In this document: positions 40,438-49,276 of the stretch, piece after piece | Position numbering within the stretch: position 1 is the stretch's first letter | Layout of the letters: every line of letters starts with the position of its first letter | DNA from: Sphingobacteriales bacterium | Lineage (GTDB): Bacteria; Bacteroidota; Bacteroidia; Chitinophagales; Chitinophagaceae | NCBI GenBank assembly: GCA_016708305.1 | Contig: JADJGB010000001.1 | Coordinates: forward strand, 372,001 to 436,000 | Reading direction: 5' to 3' | DNA length: 64,000 nt | Translations under genes and position numbers: made by a program | The notes under the pieces: model-generated | Seen by the model: the letters and a program-made list of their open reading frames with translations, nothing else | The model's database searches: none | Told to the model about the DNA's origin: nothing

Positions 40438-41027
40438 TGATTTAAGAAATTATGAATGGTGAATAAAGTGAGATATTCAATAATAATTAAGGCAATTATC
40501 AGTATTACAGTATGTTGCCATTTTTTTATATTGGCAGCAATTTTAAACCCTTTCACTAACAGATATATTGCAAAAACAATGAAAACTACCAAAATGATAC
40601 CTGCCAAACTGATTAATAATATTTCCGGTGAATCTATTTTTAATTTATTTTCTGCCAAATCATTTACTATTTTTTCGGATGCTTTTTGTAGAAAAGGGAA
40701 TAATGTAAGAAGCGATGCCAGATATATCGGAATCCTGTAAATAAGAGCCACATTCAGGATGTCAATTAACCTTGTTTTCCGGTTAAATGCCTTGCCGAGA
40801 ATAAACAAAACAGAGGTTACAATAAAAATTATTATGGCATTTTCCAAAAAAGCATTTTTTAATGTTTGTTTGCCCTTTAAATAATGAATATCAATGGCTC
40901 CGTCAAAGGTTAAGTTGTAAAAATAACCAATGGCACACCCGATTATAAAAAAAAGAATTCCCGCAGTAAGCAATTGCTTTTCGCTATACTTCTCAAAAGG
41001 ATTAAAAACAGGCCGCCAGTTAAACAT
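40434..41027 (-). CDS. Yip1-domain membrane protein
   Basis: 197 residues with five hydrophobic helices and the Yip1 pattern: a short cytoplasmic start WRPVFNPFEKYS, then LLTAGILFFIIGCAIGYFY, LIDILNVALIYRIPIYLASL and a final VILIIALIIIEYLTLFTIHN. Bacterial Yip1 proteins are integral membrane proteins of unknown role. In frame. It lies between DUF2089 and the hydrolase. Confidence 0.72.
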   Translation of the reverse strand: MFNWRPVFNPFEKYSEKQLLTAGILFFIIGCAIGYFYNLTFDGAIDIHYLKGKQTLKNAFLENAIIIFIVTSVLFILGKAFNRKTRLIDILNVALIYRIPIYLASLLTLFPFLQKASEKIVNDLAENKLKIDSPEILLISLAGIILVVFIVFAIYLLVKGFKIAANIKKWQHTVILIIALIIIEYLTLFTIHNFLNQ

Positions 41028-41039
41028 ATCCGTTAGATT

Positions 41040-41324
41040 TTAAGAATTAGAAGATGATTCATTTTTCATTTTATTGATTTTTTCTATCAGGTCATCCATA
41101 TAATTACGCATGGTAGGATAGCTGGTTCCTGCCTGTTTTGCAATTTCCTTTATACTTCCACTTGCCAAAAAGAATTGAAGGATAAATTGTTGCTCCTCAT
41201 GTGTAAGTTTCAGGTAAATCGGCATTTCGTAATTGCCGTTTACCTCGGTATTGCAATGATCGCATTTTAACAGGCTAACCTTTAATGGATGTTCGCAACT
41301 TGGGCAAATAATTGGCAATTTCAT
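41040..41324 (-). CDS. DUF2089 zinc-ribbon / helix-turn-helix protein
   Basis: 94 residues: CPSCEHPLKVSLLKCDHCNTEV (zinc ribbon with two CxxC) followed by LTHEEQQFILQFFLASGSIK and KQAGTSYPTMRNYMDDLIEK, a sigma-70 region 4-like helix-turn-helix. It is probably a DNA-binding regulator. First gene of a four-gene operon, directly downstream of three dyad repeats, which suggests autoregulation. Confidence 0.85.
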   Translation of the reverse strand: MKLPIICPSCEHPLKVSLLKCDHCNTEVNGNYEMPIYLKLTHEEQQFILQFFLASGSIKEIAKQAGTSYPTMRNYMDDLIEKINKMKNESSSNS

Positions 41325-41327
41325 ATT

Positions 41328-41386
41328 ACGAAAGTAAAAATAATTTTAATAAAGTAAAAATATATTTTAACAAAGTTAAATTTAAT
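41328..41386 (-). promoter_or_regulatory. Triple dyad overlapping the DUF2089 operon promoter
   Basis: Three related dyads, TTAC-GAAA-GTAA, TTTTAATAAAGTAAAA and TTTAAC-AAA-GTTAAA, carry AAAGT at 41331, 41351 and 41372, i.e. 20 and 21 bp apart (two helical turns, same face). On the minus strand the third contains TAACTTTG, matching the -7 consensus TAnnTTTG. This fits an operator cluster. Confidence 0.55.
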
Positions 41387-41503
41387 TTGTAAAATAGTAC
41401 ATAAAATAGCCACCATGAAAACACAGTGGCCAACACTCTAAAACCTAAAAAAGACAAGCAATGCAGAGATCGAAATGCAAAGATAGGCTTAAAAAGCATA
41501 AAG

Positions 41504-41517
41504 CTAACATTTGTTAG
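41504..41517 (-). terminator. Hairpin downstream of the 2H-phosphoesterase-like gene
   Basis: CTAAC-ATTT-GTTAG, 40 bp after the stop of the minus-strand gene ending at 41557. It has the same stem as the hairpin after the suf operon (49282-49295). The U-tract is weak. Confidence 0.3.
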
Positions 41518-41556
41518 TAAGAATAATGCTACATCTCATAAAATGGTTAACAAAGA

Positions 41557-42124
41557 TTAGGCCACCACTAAGTTCTGGAAAGCCAGATACCTGACAACCT
41601 GCCAGCTTCTAAAGCCTTCCATTCGCTTGAGAAGCAGCATTTTATCGGCAAGAAAAGTTCCGGACAGGTGTTTGTGTTGAAATTTAGGCCAGCTTTTTGC
41701 AAACTGCCAAGGCATAAGTCTTTGTGCAATAGTTATTCGGGGGATATCATTAAAACGAGGATTTATTAACGTATTCTGAGCGGTTTTGAGTTCATTAATC
41801 AGGTATTCGATTATATCTGTTTCGCCCAATGCCACATAAATTTCATGCTCATCCAGATTACGGAGATTTTTTAAATGTAGTTTGAAGGCATAAATCCAAG
41901 CGCTATGCGGTCAATTGCCTCATTCATCAAGTGCTCGGCAGATTCGTGTTGAGAGAAAGTGGCGAGATAAATAAAGGGATTGCCGCCTGCAATCACCATT
42001 CCCCGATAATCTTCATCAAAGGAGGTTTTGAGCGCAGCAATTTTCTTTTGATAACAGGCGGGGTATCAATTATTAACCTGTAGTCATTGAGCGGAATACG
42101 ATTATTTGAGAATATGCTTTGCAT
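41557..42124 (-). CDS. 2'-5' RNA ligase family (2H phosphoesterase) relative lacking both catalytic His
   Basis: About 188 residues when three one-base breaks (near 42060, 41875 and between) are repaired. Start MQSIFSNNRIPLNDYRLIID; then NPFIYLATFSQHESAEHLM, NLRNLDEHEIYVALG, IPRITIAQRLMPWQFAKSWP and GTFLADKMLLLKRMEGFRSW. The layout, including LMPWQxxKxW and MLLLKR, is that of the Bacteroidota 2H phosphoesterases. However, the two H-x-T/S motifs are FIYL and RITI here: both His are replaced by Phe and Arg. Since the disruption is at codon level, it may be a non-catalytic relative. Confidence 0.68.
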
Positions 42125-42417
42125 AAGCACTATTTTTAATAAATTTCAAATACCCAATCCTCACATCGTAAATATACTGAATTTCAAAGAGTTTTCCAAC
42201 TATATTTTTTTTAATGTTTAAGAAATAATTTTCAATAAATTAAAATGATTTCTTTGAGAATAATATTTATCAAATCCGTTAAAACCATTACTTATGCAGG
42301 GTTTAGTGTCATTCTCAAAAAGAGGGGAGGGGTGAGAGCAAGGCGGAATGTTGATTTTCGATAACTTAAAAACGTTTTTGGAATAATAATAAATTAAAAT
42401 AGTAATTTTCAGGCCTA

Positions 42418-43260
42418 ATGAAACTAAAATTCAAATTACTTCATGCTGGTTTTTTGTTGTTTTTCATCTCTTTTATTGCCTGCTCGCCCAACAATGTTAC
42501 AAAGGATGATTCGCTCAAAAAGTATTTTGATGAGCAACAACTTACAGGATGTTTTGCATTGATGGACAACGGTACAGGAATGTTCACAATCTACAATTTG
42601 CCACGATATCGCGACAGCGCTTATCTGCCTGCGTCCACTTTTAAAATTGTGAATGCACTAATTGGTTTGCAAACAGGCATCATCAGCAGCGACAGTATGG
42701 TAATTGAATGGGATGGCGTACAACGACCGATTGAGGCATGGAATCACAACCTGAATATGGTGCAGGCTTTCAGGGTTTCGGCAGTACCCTATTTTCAGGA
42801 AGTAGCCAGAAAGATAGGGAGCGATACGATGAATTTCTGGTTAGATACGCTTCGATATGGCGCCGGAAAAAAGAATATTCCGTTTAAAATAACTACCCGG
42901 ATTGATAGTTTCTGGCTTGACAACAGCCTCAAAATCACTCCCGACGAAAATCTGGGATTGGTAAAGAAATTGTATTTTAATGAACTCCCCTTCTTTAAAA
43001 TCTATCAAGAGAAAGTAAAAAATGCCATGCTGATGGAAGATAATGCCAACTACAAACTGGCATATAAAACAGGTACCGGACTTACCGAAAAAAATCATGC
43101 ATTAGGTTGGACAGTAGGATGGATAGAAGAAAACAAGCATCCCTATTTCTTTGTTTTGAATTTGGAGTCGGATAGGGCAGAATATGATATGGCAGATGCC
43201 CGTATGAAAATTCTCAAAGGCATATTAAAGCAGGTAGGATTTTTTGAAGGGAAAATGTAA
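42418..43260 (+). CDS. Class D (OXA-type) beta-lactamase, predicted lipoprotein
   Basis: 280 residues, in frame. The signal sequence ends FIACSPNN (lipobox IAC). Class D motifs: PASTFKIVNALIGLQTG with the carbamylated Lys of STFK (near residue 73), SAVPYFQEVARKIG (SxV, near 121), WLDNSLKITPDE, and YKTGTG (KTG, near 219) with GWTVGWIEE. The YGN motif reads YGAGKK. It hydrolyses beta-lactams if active; penicillin or oxacillin range cannot be told. It is a single chromosomal gene with no mobile element next to it, so it is probably intrinsic. Confidence 0.88.
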   Translation: MKLKFKLLHAGFLLFFISFIACSPNNVTKDDSLKKYFDEQQLTGCFALMDNGTGMFTIYNLPRYRDSAYLPASTFKIVNALIGLQTGIISSDSMVIEWDGVQRPIEAWNHNLNMVQAFRVSAVPYFQEVARKIGSDTMNFWLDTLRYGAGKKNIPFKITTRIDSFWLDNSLKITPDENLGLVKKLYFNELPFFKIYQEKVKNAMLMEDNANYKLAYKTGTGLTEKNHALGWTVGWIEENKHPYFFVLNLESDRAEYDMADARMKILKGILKQVGFFEGKM

Positions 43261-43261
43261 T

Positions 43262-43372
43262 AATGGTTTAAAGTTTAATGTTTAAGGTTCAAGGTTTAAA
43301 GTTTAAGGTTTTAGGTTGAAATCACAAATCACAAATCACAAATTATAAATCATAGCTTTGTTTTGAATTAAT
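43262..43372. repeat. Low-complexity GTTTAAGG words and AATCACA tandem repeat
   Basis: Variants of GTTTAAGGTTTAAAG run for about 60 bp and are followed by AATCACAAATCACAAATCACAA. A similar tract (GGTTAAGATTAAGG, GAGGTTAAGAGGAGG) lies at 44388-44452, others near 32235-32310, 50225-50262 and 54183-54215. Confidence 0.6.
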
Positions 43373-43384
43373 CCTCATCTCCAC

Positions 43385-44383
43385 ATGGGTTTTCAGTTTC
43401 AATATTTTTATTTTATATGGCTGCTGGGCGGTTTGTTCATACTATTTGTATTATTTCTGTCGCTAAAGAGATGGAAAAGAATTACAAGGAGAAAAATTGG
43501 CGATCCGGCGCTTGTAAAGGAAATGATCACGCGTTACAGTCCGCGCCGTTTTAGTTTCAAATTCCTTTTAATCTGTCTTGCCTTTAGTTTTGGAGTTTTG
43601 GCTGTAATGAGCCTACGCAAACCCAGTGGCAATGACGGTATTCAGCGTAAAGGCATTGACGTGGTTTTCGCCCTCGATCTTAGCGGCAGTATGCTGGCCA
43701 CAGATATCGCACCCAATCGGTTAGAAAAGGCGAAGCAATTCATCTCACAAATGATTGCGGCTATGCCCGGTAATCGCATTGGTCTGGTATGGTTTGCCGG
43801 TAAGGCATTCGTTCAAATGCCCATCAGCAGCGACCATAGCGCTGCGCAAATGTTTGTGGAAAACGCTTCCCCAGATATTATACCTGCTAAAGGAACCGTA
43901 ATTGGCGATGCGTTGGAAGAAAGTTTGAAAGCGTTTGGCGAAAGAGATGCAAAGTATAAGGCGGTCATTCTCATCTCAGATGGAGAAGACCACGATATAA
44001 AAGCAATACAACTTTCAAAAGATTTGTCGCTTCGCGGATTGATGGTCAATACGGTGGGTATCGGTTCACCGCAGGGCACCTATCTCATTGATGATTCTAT
44101 CGGAGGTAACAAAAAAGATCCTGAAACAGGAAAAGAAATTATCTCGAAGTTGAACGAAACCGAGTTGAAACAAATTGCAGGAAACACAAATGGCGTTTAT
44201 GTACGCCTTAACAAAATAGATGATGCCATAAAAAAAATAAATGCGTCTTTTTCCCATATTGATAAAAAAGTAACCGGCGATATCGGCCTGATGGATTTTT
44301 CCTATTATTATTGGATTTTTGCAGGATTGATGTGTATATTACTGATTTTGGAGCATTTATTGCCTGAGGAGAAGAGAGGCTAA
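43385..44383 (+). CDS. batB: BatB-like von Willebrand factor A membrane protein
   Basis: 332 residues, in frame. Membrane helices near residues 10-28 and 58-78 and at the C-terminus (YYYWIFAGLMCILLILEHLL) flank a VWA domain with the MIDAS site DLSGSMLATDIAPNRLEKAK and ILISDGEDHD. Matches BatB of the Bacteroidota aerotolerance cluster, which acts in the periplasm. The usual batA does not precede it: the class D beta-lactamase does. It is followed by a TPR protein (BatC-like) after a repeat tract. Confidence 0.82.
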   Translation: MGFQFQYFYFIWLLGGLFILFVLFLSLKRWKRITRRKIGDPALVKEMITRYSPRRFSFKFLLICLAFSFGVLAVMSLRKPSGNDGIQRKGIDVVFALDLSGSMLATDIAPNRLEKAKQFISQMIAAMPGNRIGLVWFAGKAFVQMPISSDHSAAQMFVENASPDIIPAKGTVIGDALEESLKAFGERDAKYKAVILISDGEDHDIKAIQLSKDLSLRGLMVNTVGIGSPQGTYLIDDSIGGNKKDPETGKEIISKLNETELKQIAGNTNGVYVRLNKIDDAIKKINASFSHIDKKVTGDIGLMDFSYYYWIFAGLMCILLILEHLLPEEKRG

Positions 44384-44473
44384 GTAGAGGTTAGGATTAA
44401 GGTTAAGATTAAGGATGAGGTTAAGGTTAAGAGGAGGTTAAGAGGAGGTTTTATTTGTAATTTGTTTTAATAT

Positions 44474-45067
44474 ATGAAGTACTTTTTACTGATATGCTGT
44501 TTTTTTGCTGTGGTTCATTCCTTCGGACAATCACCCGGCCATTTTATCAGGGAAGGGAATGATTTTTATAAAAAGGGAAAGATGGACGAGGCTATTGACT
44601 TTTATAATAAAGCAGCTGACGGAAAATATAAGTACATTGCCAGGCTGAATAAAGGTAATGCACTCTTCAAACAAAAGAAATATGAGGTGGCTGTCTCTGC
44701 CTATCAGGTAGTGGCTGATGCTTCAGACGCAGCTATTTTATTGAAATCGGGAGCACATTATAATATCGGTGTGATATATAGTAATCAGCAAAAATTAGTT
44801 GAAAGCATAGAAGAATATAAACTATCGCTCCGGCTGAACTGGCAGGATACGCCCGCCAGGGAGAATCTGCAAAAAGCGCTGTGGGAGCTAAAACAAATGG
44901 AGCTGCAAAACAAACAAAACAACCAACAAAAACAACCAAAATCTAAAATGAGCCAAAATCAGGCGCAAAATCAATTGGATAAACTGGAACAGAAAGAAAA
45001 AAATACACAGAAAAAACGCGCTGATTCAAAATCCAACTTTGGCAGCAGCACCGCCAAAGACTGGTAA
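44474..45067 (+). CDS. TPR protein, BatC-like
   Basis: 197 residues, in frame. Signal peptide to about residue 19 (VHSFGQS). Two or three TPR units (IREGNDFYKKGKMDEAIDFY, AHYNIGVIYSNQQKLVESIE), then a charged Gln/Lys-rich tail from about residue 140 ending SSTAKDW, as in BatC. It probably works with the upstream VWA protein. batD and batE are not downstream; apaG is on the opposite strand. Confidence 0.78.
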   Translation: MKYFLLICCFFAVVHSFGQSPGHFIREGNDFYKKGKMDEAIDFYNKAADGKYKYIARLNKGNALFKQKKYEVAVSAYQVVADASDAAILLKSGAHYNIGVIYSNQQKLVESIEEYKLSLRLNWQDTPARENLQKALWELKQMELQNKQNNQQKQPKSKMSQNQAQNQLDKLEQKEKNTQKKRADSKSNFGSSTAKDW

Positions 45068-45073
45068 CTGTAA

Positions 45074-45460
45074 TCAATTGTTTTTTGCCGGCGCAATCAT
45101 TTCAAACTCAGGTATGGCTACCGAAAACAACTGTTGTGTATCAAGGTTAGACATTTGATAAACTCCCTTCATTTTCCCCATATCACTATGCAGGTTGCAG
45201 CCGCTCATATATTGGTAACTTTCTCCCGGTTGAATAACGGGTTGTATGCCAATGACTCCCTCGCCTTCTACCTCGCGATAGGTGCCGTTGCTGTCAAAAA
45301 TATGCCAACTGCGGCGTAATAATTTGGCAGCGAATGAATTGAAATTTTCGATGGTTATGCGATAAGCAAACATAAATTCCGACTGCAGTGGATTGCTGTA
45401 TTCAGGCTGATAATAAACCTCAACATTCACCATAATTCCGGATGTGATTAAACTTACCAT
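45074..45460 (-). CDS. apaG: ApaG domain protein
   Basis: 128 residues; the ATG at 45433 (MVNVEVYYQPEYSNP) may be the true start. It has the ApaG beta-sandwich pattern: FMFAYRITIENF, RRSWHIFDSNGTYREVEGEGVIGIQPVI, QPGESYQYMSGCNLHSDMG and MKGVYQM. ApaG is associated with Co/Mg homeostasis by genetics; its biochemical role is not settled. In frame. It converges with the BatC-like gene, 7 bp apart. Confidence 0.9.
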   Translation of the reverse strand: MVSLITSGIMVNVEVYYQPEYSNPLQSEFMFAYRITIENFNSFAAKLLRRSWHIFDSNGTYREVEGEGVIGIQPVIQPGESYQYMSGCNLHSDMGKMKGVYQMSNLDTQQLFSVAIPEFEMIAPAKNN

Positions 45461-45544
45461 TAAAAGACTTTCAGTAAAAATAAGATTTTTTTCATTAAAT
45501 TATATTGTAGCTTTCAATTAAGGGTTCACGTCTAAATACTCATT

Positions 45545-45574
45545 TTGCCAAAAGGCAGGTTCGGAGTATATTTG
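45545..45574 (+). promoter_or_regulatory. Bacteroidota-type promoter of ridA
   Basis: TTG (45545-45547) and TATATTTG (45567-45574) with a 19-bp spacer fit the consensus TTG-N19-TAnnTTTG very well. The ridA ATG is 20 nt downstream. Confidence 0.7.
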
Positions 45575-45593
45575 CTCTTTGAAATATTTTCTT

Positions 45594-45974
45594 ATGAACA
45601 AAACGATTATCAATACAGACAAGGCACCGGCGCCCATCGGGCCCTATAATCAGGCAGTGCTTGCAGGTGACACGCTTTACATTTCGGGTCAGATTCCCAT
45701 AAACCCCGAAACCGGTGAACTAAATAATGCCACCCTTCAGGATGAAACGCATCAGTGTATGAAAAACCTTGGTGCCATACTGGAAGATGCATGCATGAAT
45801 TTTTTAAACGTTGTAAAATCTACAATTTTTATTACCGACATGAAACGCTTTGCGGAAATTAATGAAGTTTATAGCCAGTATTTTACAGAAAATCCGCCGG
45901 CCAGGGAAACTGTACAGGTGGCTGCTTTGCCCAAATTTGTAAATGTGGAAATCAGTATGATCGCCATAAAATAA
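45594..45974 (+). CDS. ridA: RidA family enamine/imine deaminase
   Basis: 126 residues from the ATG at 45594 (MNKTIINTDKAPAPIGPYNQ); an earlier in-frame start adds five residues ahead of it. Family motifs: YISGQIPINPETG, FLNVVKSTIFITDM and ARETVQVAALPKFVNVEISMIA with the conserved Arg. It hydrolyses reactive 2-aminoacrylate. In frame; korA follows after 57 bp with its own promoter. Confidence 0.95.
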   Translation: MNKTIINTDKAPAPIGPYNQAVLAGDTLYISGQIPINPETGELNNATLQDETHQCMKNLGAILEDACMNFLNVVKSTIFITDMKRFAEINEVYSQYFTENPPARETVQVAALPKFVNVEISMIAIK

Positions 45975-46004
45975 ATATCTGTTTTTTCTCTCGCAAACAC
46001 ATCG

Positions 46005-46012
46005 TATTTTTG
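46005..46012 (+). promoter_or_regulatory. -7 box of the korA promoter
   Basis: TATTTTTG, 19 nt before the korA ATG, fits TAnnTTTG. The matching TTG box is not certain. Confidence 0.5.
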
Positions 46013-46031
46013 CGGATTATTTGAATTTCTT

Positions 46032-47877
46032 ATGGCTCGTACACAGGAATTACTACAGGATGTGGTAATAAAATTTGCAGGCGACAGCGGTGATGGTATG
46101 CAACTTACCGGTTCTCAGTTTACTACCAATACTGCGCTTTTAGGCGCTGATTTATCTACTTTTCCCGATTTCCCGGCCGAAATACGTGCCCCACAAGGCA
46201 CAGTGGCAGGAGTAAGTGGCTTTCAGTTGCGGTTTTCATCCAACAATATTTTTACACCCGGAGATGAATGTGATGTATTAGTGGCAATGAATGCCGCGGC
46301 TTTGAAGGTGAATTTGCCTTCATTGAAGAAAGGAGGTAAAATTATTGCGAATATTGAGGGGTTTGATTCAAAAAATCTGAGACTGGCAAAATATGCCGAA
46401 GACCAGAATCCGCTGGGAAACGGTAGTCTTGACGGTTATAATCTGATAAAAATTGATGTTACCAAGCTTACTCGTGAAGCGTTGAAAGACTTTCCTTTAA
46501 GTATTAAGGAGCGGGATCGCGCCAAAAATATGTTTGTGCTGGGATTTTTGTACTGGATGTACAACAGGAGTATGGATAGCTCCGTCAATTTCCTGACAGA
46601 TAAATTCTCAAAAAAACCGGATATTCTTAACAGTAATATTGCTGCACTAAAAGCAGGCTATAACTATGGCGATACTACCGAAACCTTTACCACTACTTAT
46701 AAGGTGGAAAAAGCTAAGATGGAGGAAGGAAACTATCGTTCCATCATGGGAAATGAAGCCGTAGCATTGGGCCTGGTGGCAGCTTCTGTTAAAAGCAAAC
46801 TACCCTTGTTTTTGGGAACCTACCCCATTACCCCAGCTTCCGATATTCTACATGAGTTAAGTAAATATAAAAATTTCAAAGTCCGCACTTTTCAGGCAGA
46901 AGATGAAATTGCCGGAATTTGCTCTGCAATCGGCGCTTCTTATGGCGGTGCATTGGGAGTAACTACAACCTCAGGCCCCGGGATGGCTTTGAAAACTGAA
47001 GCAATGGGTCTTGCATTAATGCTTGAAATTCCTTTGGTAATTGTAAATGTGCAAAGGGGCGGTCCTTCTACAGGGTTGCCAACCAAAACTGAGCAATCAG
47101 ATTTACTGCAAGCTTATTACGGGCGCAATGGAGAAAGCCCGATGCCGATAGTGGCAGCATCTACTCCGGCTGATTGTTTCGATGCAGTGTTTGAGGCTGC
47201 AAGAATTAGCGTGCAACACATGACCCCTGTTATTTTGTTAACAGATGGATATATTGCCAATGGCGCAGAGCCCTGGAAATACCCTTTGGAAGAACAACTA
47301 CCGGATATTCATGTAGAATTTAAAACCGCTTTAGCCGAAGGCGAAGAATCGTTTATGCCTTATGCCCGTGATGAAAAAGGCGTTCGTCCATGGGCAGTTC
47401 CCGGAACCAAAGGTTTTGAACACCGGATTGGTGGATTGGAAAAGAAAACCTGACAGGAAATATCAGCTATGTTCCTGATAACCATGAACTAATGGTAAAG
47501 CTCAGACAAGATAAGGTAGACCAAATAGCAGATCATATCCCTGAGCAAAAATTTGACAGTGGTGCAGAAACAGGCAAAGTATTAGTTGTGGGCTGGGGTT
47601 CTACCTTTGGTGCCATCAAATCTGCAGTGCATGAATTGCAAAATCAGGGAAAAGCAGTAAGCCATATACAAATTCGTCACCTTTGTCCGTTCCCCCCCAA
47701 AATCTGGGCGAGTTACTCAAAAACTTCGAAACTGTTTTGGTTCCCGAAATCAATAATGGCCAGTTGATTAAAATACTGAGAGATCAGTTTTTGATTGATG
47801 CAAAAGGTTATAATAAAATTAAAGGAGTACCCATTACCAAAACCGAATTGGTTGATGAAATTAATAAGTATCTTTAA
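46032..47877 (+). CDS. korA: 2-oxoglutarate:ferredoxin oxidoreductase, alpha (gamma/alpha fused) subunit
   Basis: About 613 residues after repair of two breaks (near 47450 and in the C7 run near 47695). The N-terminal gamma-type domain (IKFAGDSGDGMQLTGSQF) is followed by the pyruvate:ferredoxin oxidoreductase pyrimidine-binding domain (GTYPITPASDILHEL, EDEIAGICSAIGASYGG, RGGPSTGLPTKTEQSDL) and a transketolase-C-like end. It works with KorB to interconvert 2-oxoglutarate and succinyl-CoA with ferredoxin. korB is normally next but is not in this window. Confidence 0.9.
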
Positions 47878-47963
47878 TTTCGATTAATAAGACTGTTTTT
47901 ATACGAATATCATTGATGGTGAGACTGTCAATGATATGATTGTTTATTTTTAAATTATTGAAA

Positions 47964-48788
47964 ATGAAGTATTTGTTTTCTTTTATACTATTGTGTGTTA
48001 CATTCTCTATCAGTGGGCAACAGCATCGGTTAGTAAAGATTTGGGAAACCGATACCACGTTTTCAGTTCCAGAATCTGTACTTCTTCATAAGGGTAAATT
48101 ATTTGTATCGCTCATTGACGGAACCTCCTGGGATGATGACGGAAAGGGAGGAATAGGTATTCTTAGTACCGATGGAAAAAAATACAACGGAAACTGGATT
48201 ACCGGTTTGAGTGCACCTAAAGGGATGGCTATCATTGGCAAAAGGATGTATGTAGCAGATATTACAAGGGTGGTGGTGATTGATTTGAAGGAAGAAAAAG
48301 TAATAAATACCATACATATTCCTACTTCCGAAAACCTGAATGATATCACGGTTGGCAAAGACGTGGTTTATGTTTCAGACTCAAAGTCCGGTAAAATATG
48401 GATAATTGTTAATGATAAGCCTGAAATATTTCTCAATACGACTCCACGCGTAAATGGTGTGAAATTTTACAACAATCAGCTTTTTTACGGCGAAGGCAAA
48501 TCATTCAAAAAAATAGATGCGGGCAGAAAAATAACAACTATTGCTCAGGTTACAGAAAATATTGATGGAATTGAACCTCTCGCCAATGGCGATTTTATAC
48601 TAACATCGTGGATAGGCTATATCTATTATGTAACGAAAGGAGGAGGTGTACAGACACTATTGGAGACGCATCAGAATAAAATAAATACAGCTGATATAGG
48701 AATGGATGCGAAAAATAGCATTATATATGTGCCGACCTTTTTTGGCAAAAAGGTAATCGCCTATAAAATAGAGGTAGTCGGCAATTAA
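47964..48788 (+). CDS. Secreted SMP-30/NHL-like beta-propeller protein
   Basis: 274 residues from the ATG at 47964. Signal peptide to about residue 18 (FSISGQQ). Regular repeats (GKLFVSLIDGTSWDDDGKGG, KRMYVADITRVVVIDLKEEK, KDVVYVSDSKSGKIWIIV, NSIIYVPTFFGKKVIAYKIE) are those of SMP-30/gluconolactonase-like propellers. Ligand unknown; the charged loop after VSLIDG is a candidate metal site. In frame. Confidence 0.75.
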   Translation: MKYLFSFILLCVTFSISGQQHRLVKIWETDTTFSVPESVLLHKGKLFVSLIDGTSWDDDGKGGIGILSTDGKKYNGNWITGLSAPKGMAIIGKRMYVADITRVVVIDLKEEKVINTIHIPTSENLNDITVGKDVVYVSDSKSGKIWIIVNDKPEIFLNTTPRVNGVKFYNNQLFYGEGKSFKKIDAGRKITTIAQVTENIDGIEPLANGDFILTSWIGYIYYVTKGGGVQTLLETHQNKINTADIGMDAKNSIIYVPTFFGKKVIAYKIEVVGN

Positions 48789-48792
48789 CGGC

Positions 48793-48827
48793 AATAAAAA
48801 AAGCCTTCTCAAAAATTGAGTAGGCTT
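48793..48827 (-). terminator. Terminator of the small alanine-rich lipoprotein gene
   Basis: AAGCCTTCTCAA (48801-48812) pairs with TTGAGTAGGCTT (48816-48827) with a 3-nt loop and one mismatch; the run of A at 48795-48800 gives a U-tract on the minus transcript. It could also terminate the plus-strand propeller gene, but the tract is on the other side. Confidence 0.75.
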
Positions 48828-48856
48828 CGATAATTTGTTCTAATCTATAGATCAGC

Positions 48857-49078
48857 TTATTTTTTTTCTGTTGCAGGAGCTTCAGCTGGAGTAGTAGCAG
48901 GAGCAACTTGAGCAGCAGCTGAATCAACTTTAGCAGCAGCAGTGTCAACTATAGCAGCAGCAGTATCAACTGTAGCAGTTACAGCGGTATCAGTTGCTGG
49001 AGTTTCTTCAGTTTTTGCTTCATTGTTACATGCTACGAAAGCTACGGCTAAGATTGCGATTGCGAATAATTTTTTCAT
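48857..49078 (-). CDS. Tiny alanine-rich lipoprotein
   Basis: 73 residues. Lipobox FVAC at about residue 17, after MKKLFAIAILAVAFVAC, then Glu/Thr/Ala-rich sequence with three units of the pattern VDTAAAxV (VDTAAAIVDTAAAKVDSAAAQV), a heptad-like periodicity, and a Pro/Ala tail ending EKK. It may be an outer-membrane-anchored coiled coil, like Lpp in size but not in sequence. Promoter and terminator both look good, so it is probably well expressed. Confidence 0.8.
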   Translation of the reverse strand: MKKLFAIAILAVAFVACNNEAKTEETPATDTAVTATVDTAAAIVDTAAAKVDSAAAQVAPATTPAEAPATEKK

Positions 49079-49276
49079 TGTTTGTCTTTTTTAAATTTTA
49101 AAATTTATAATTTGGTATTTATACTGTATTTGAAAAAGGGTAACCCGAATATTTTATATTTTTTTTAATTTTTTTTCTACAACAGTGTAAAGTATTTATA
49201 TACAGTTATTTACAAGAAAAATTATTTTAAGGAAATCTTTCTTCTGGGCAATAAATTGCCTAAAAATACAAGCCCC

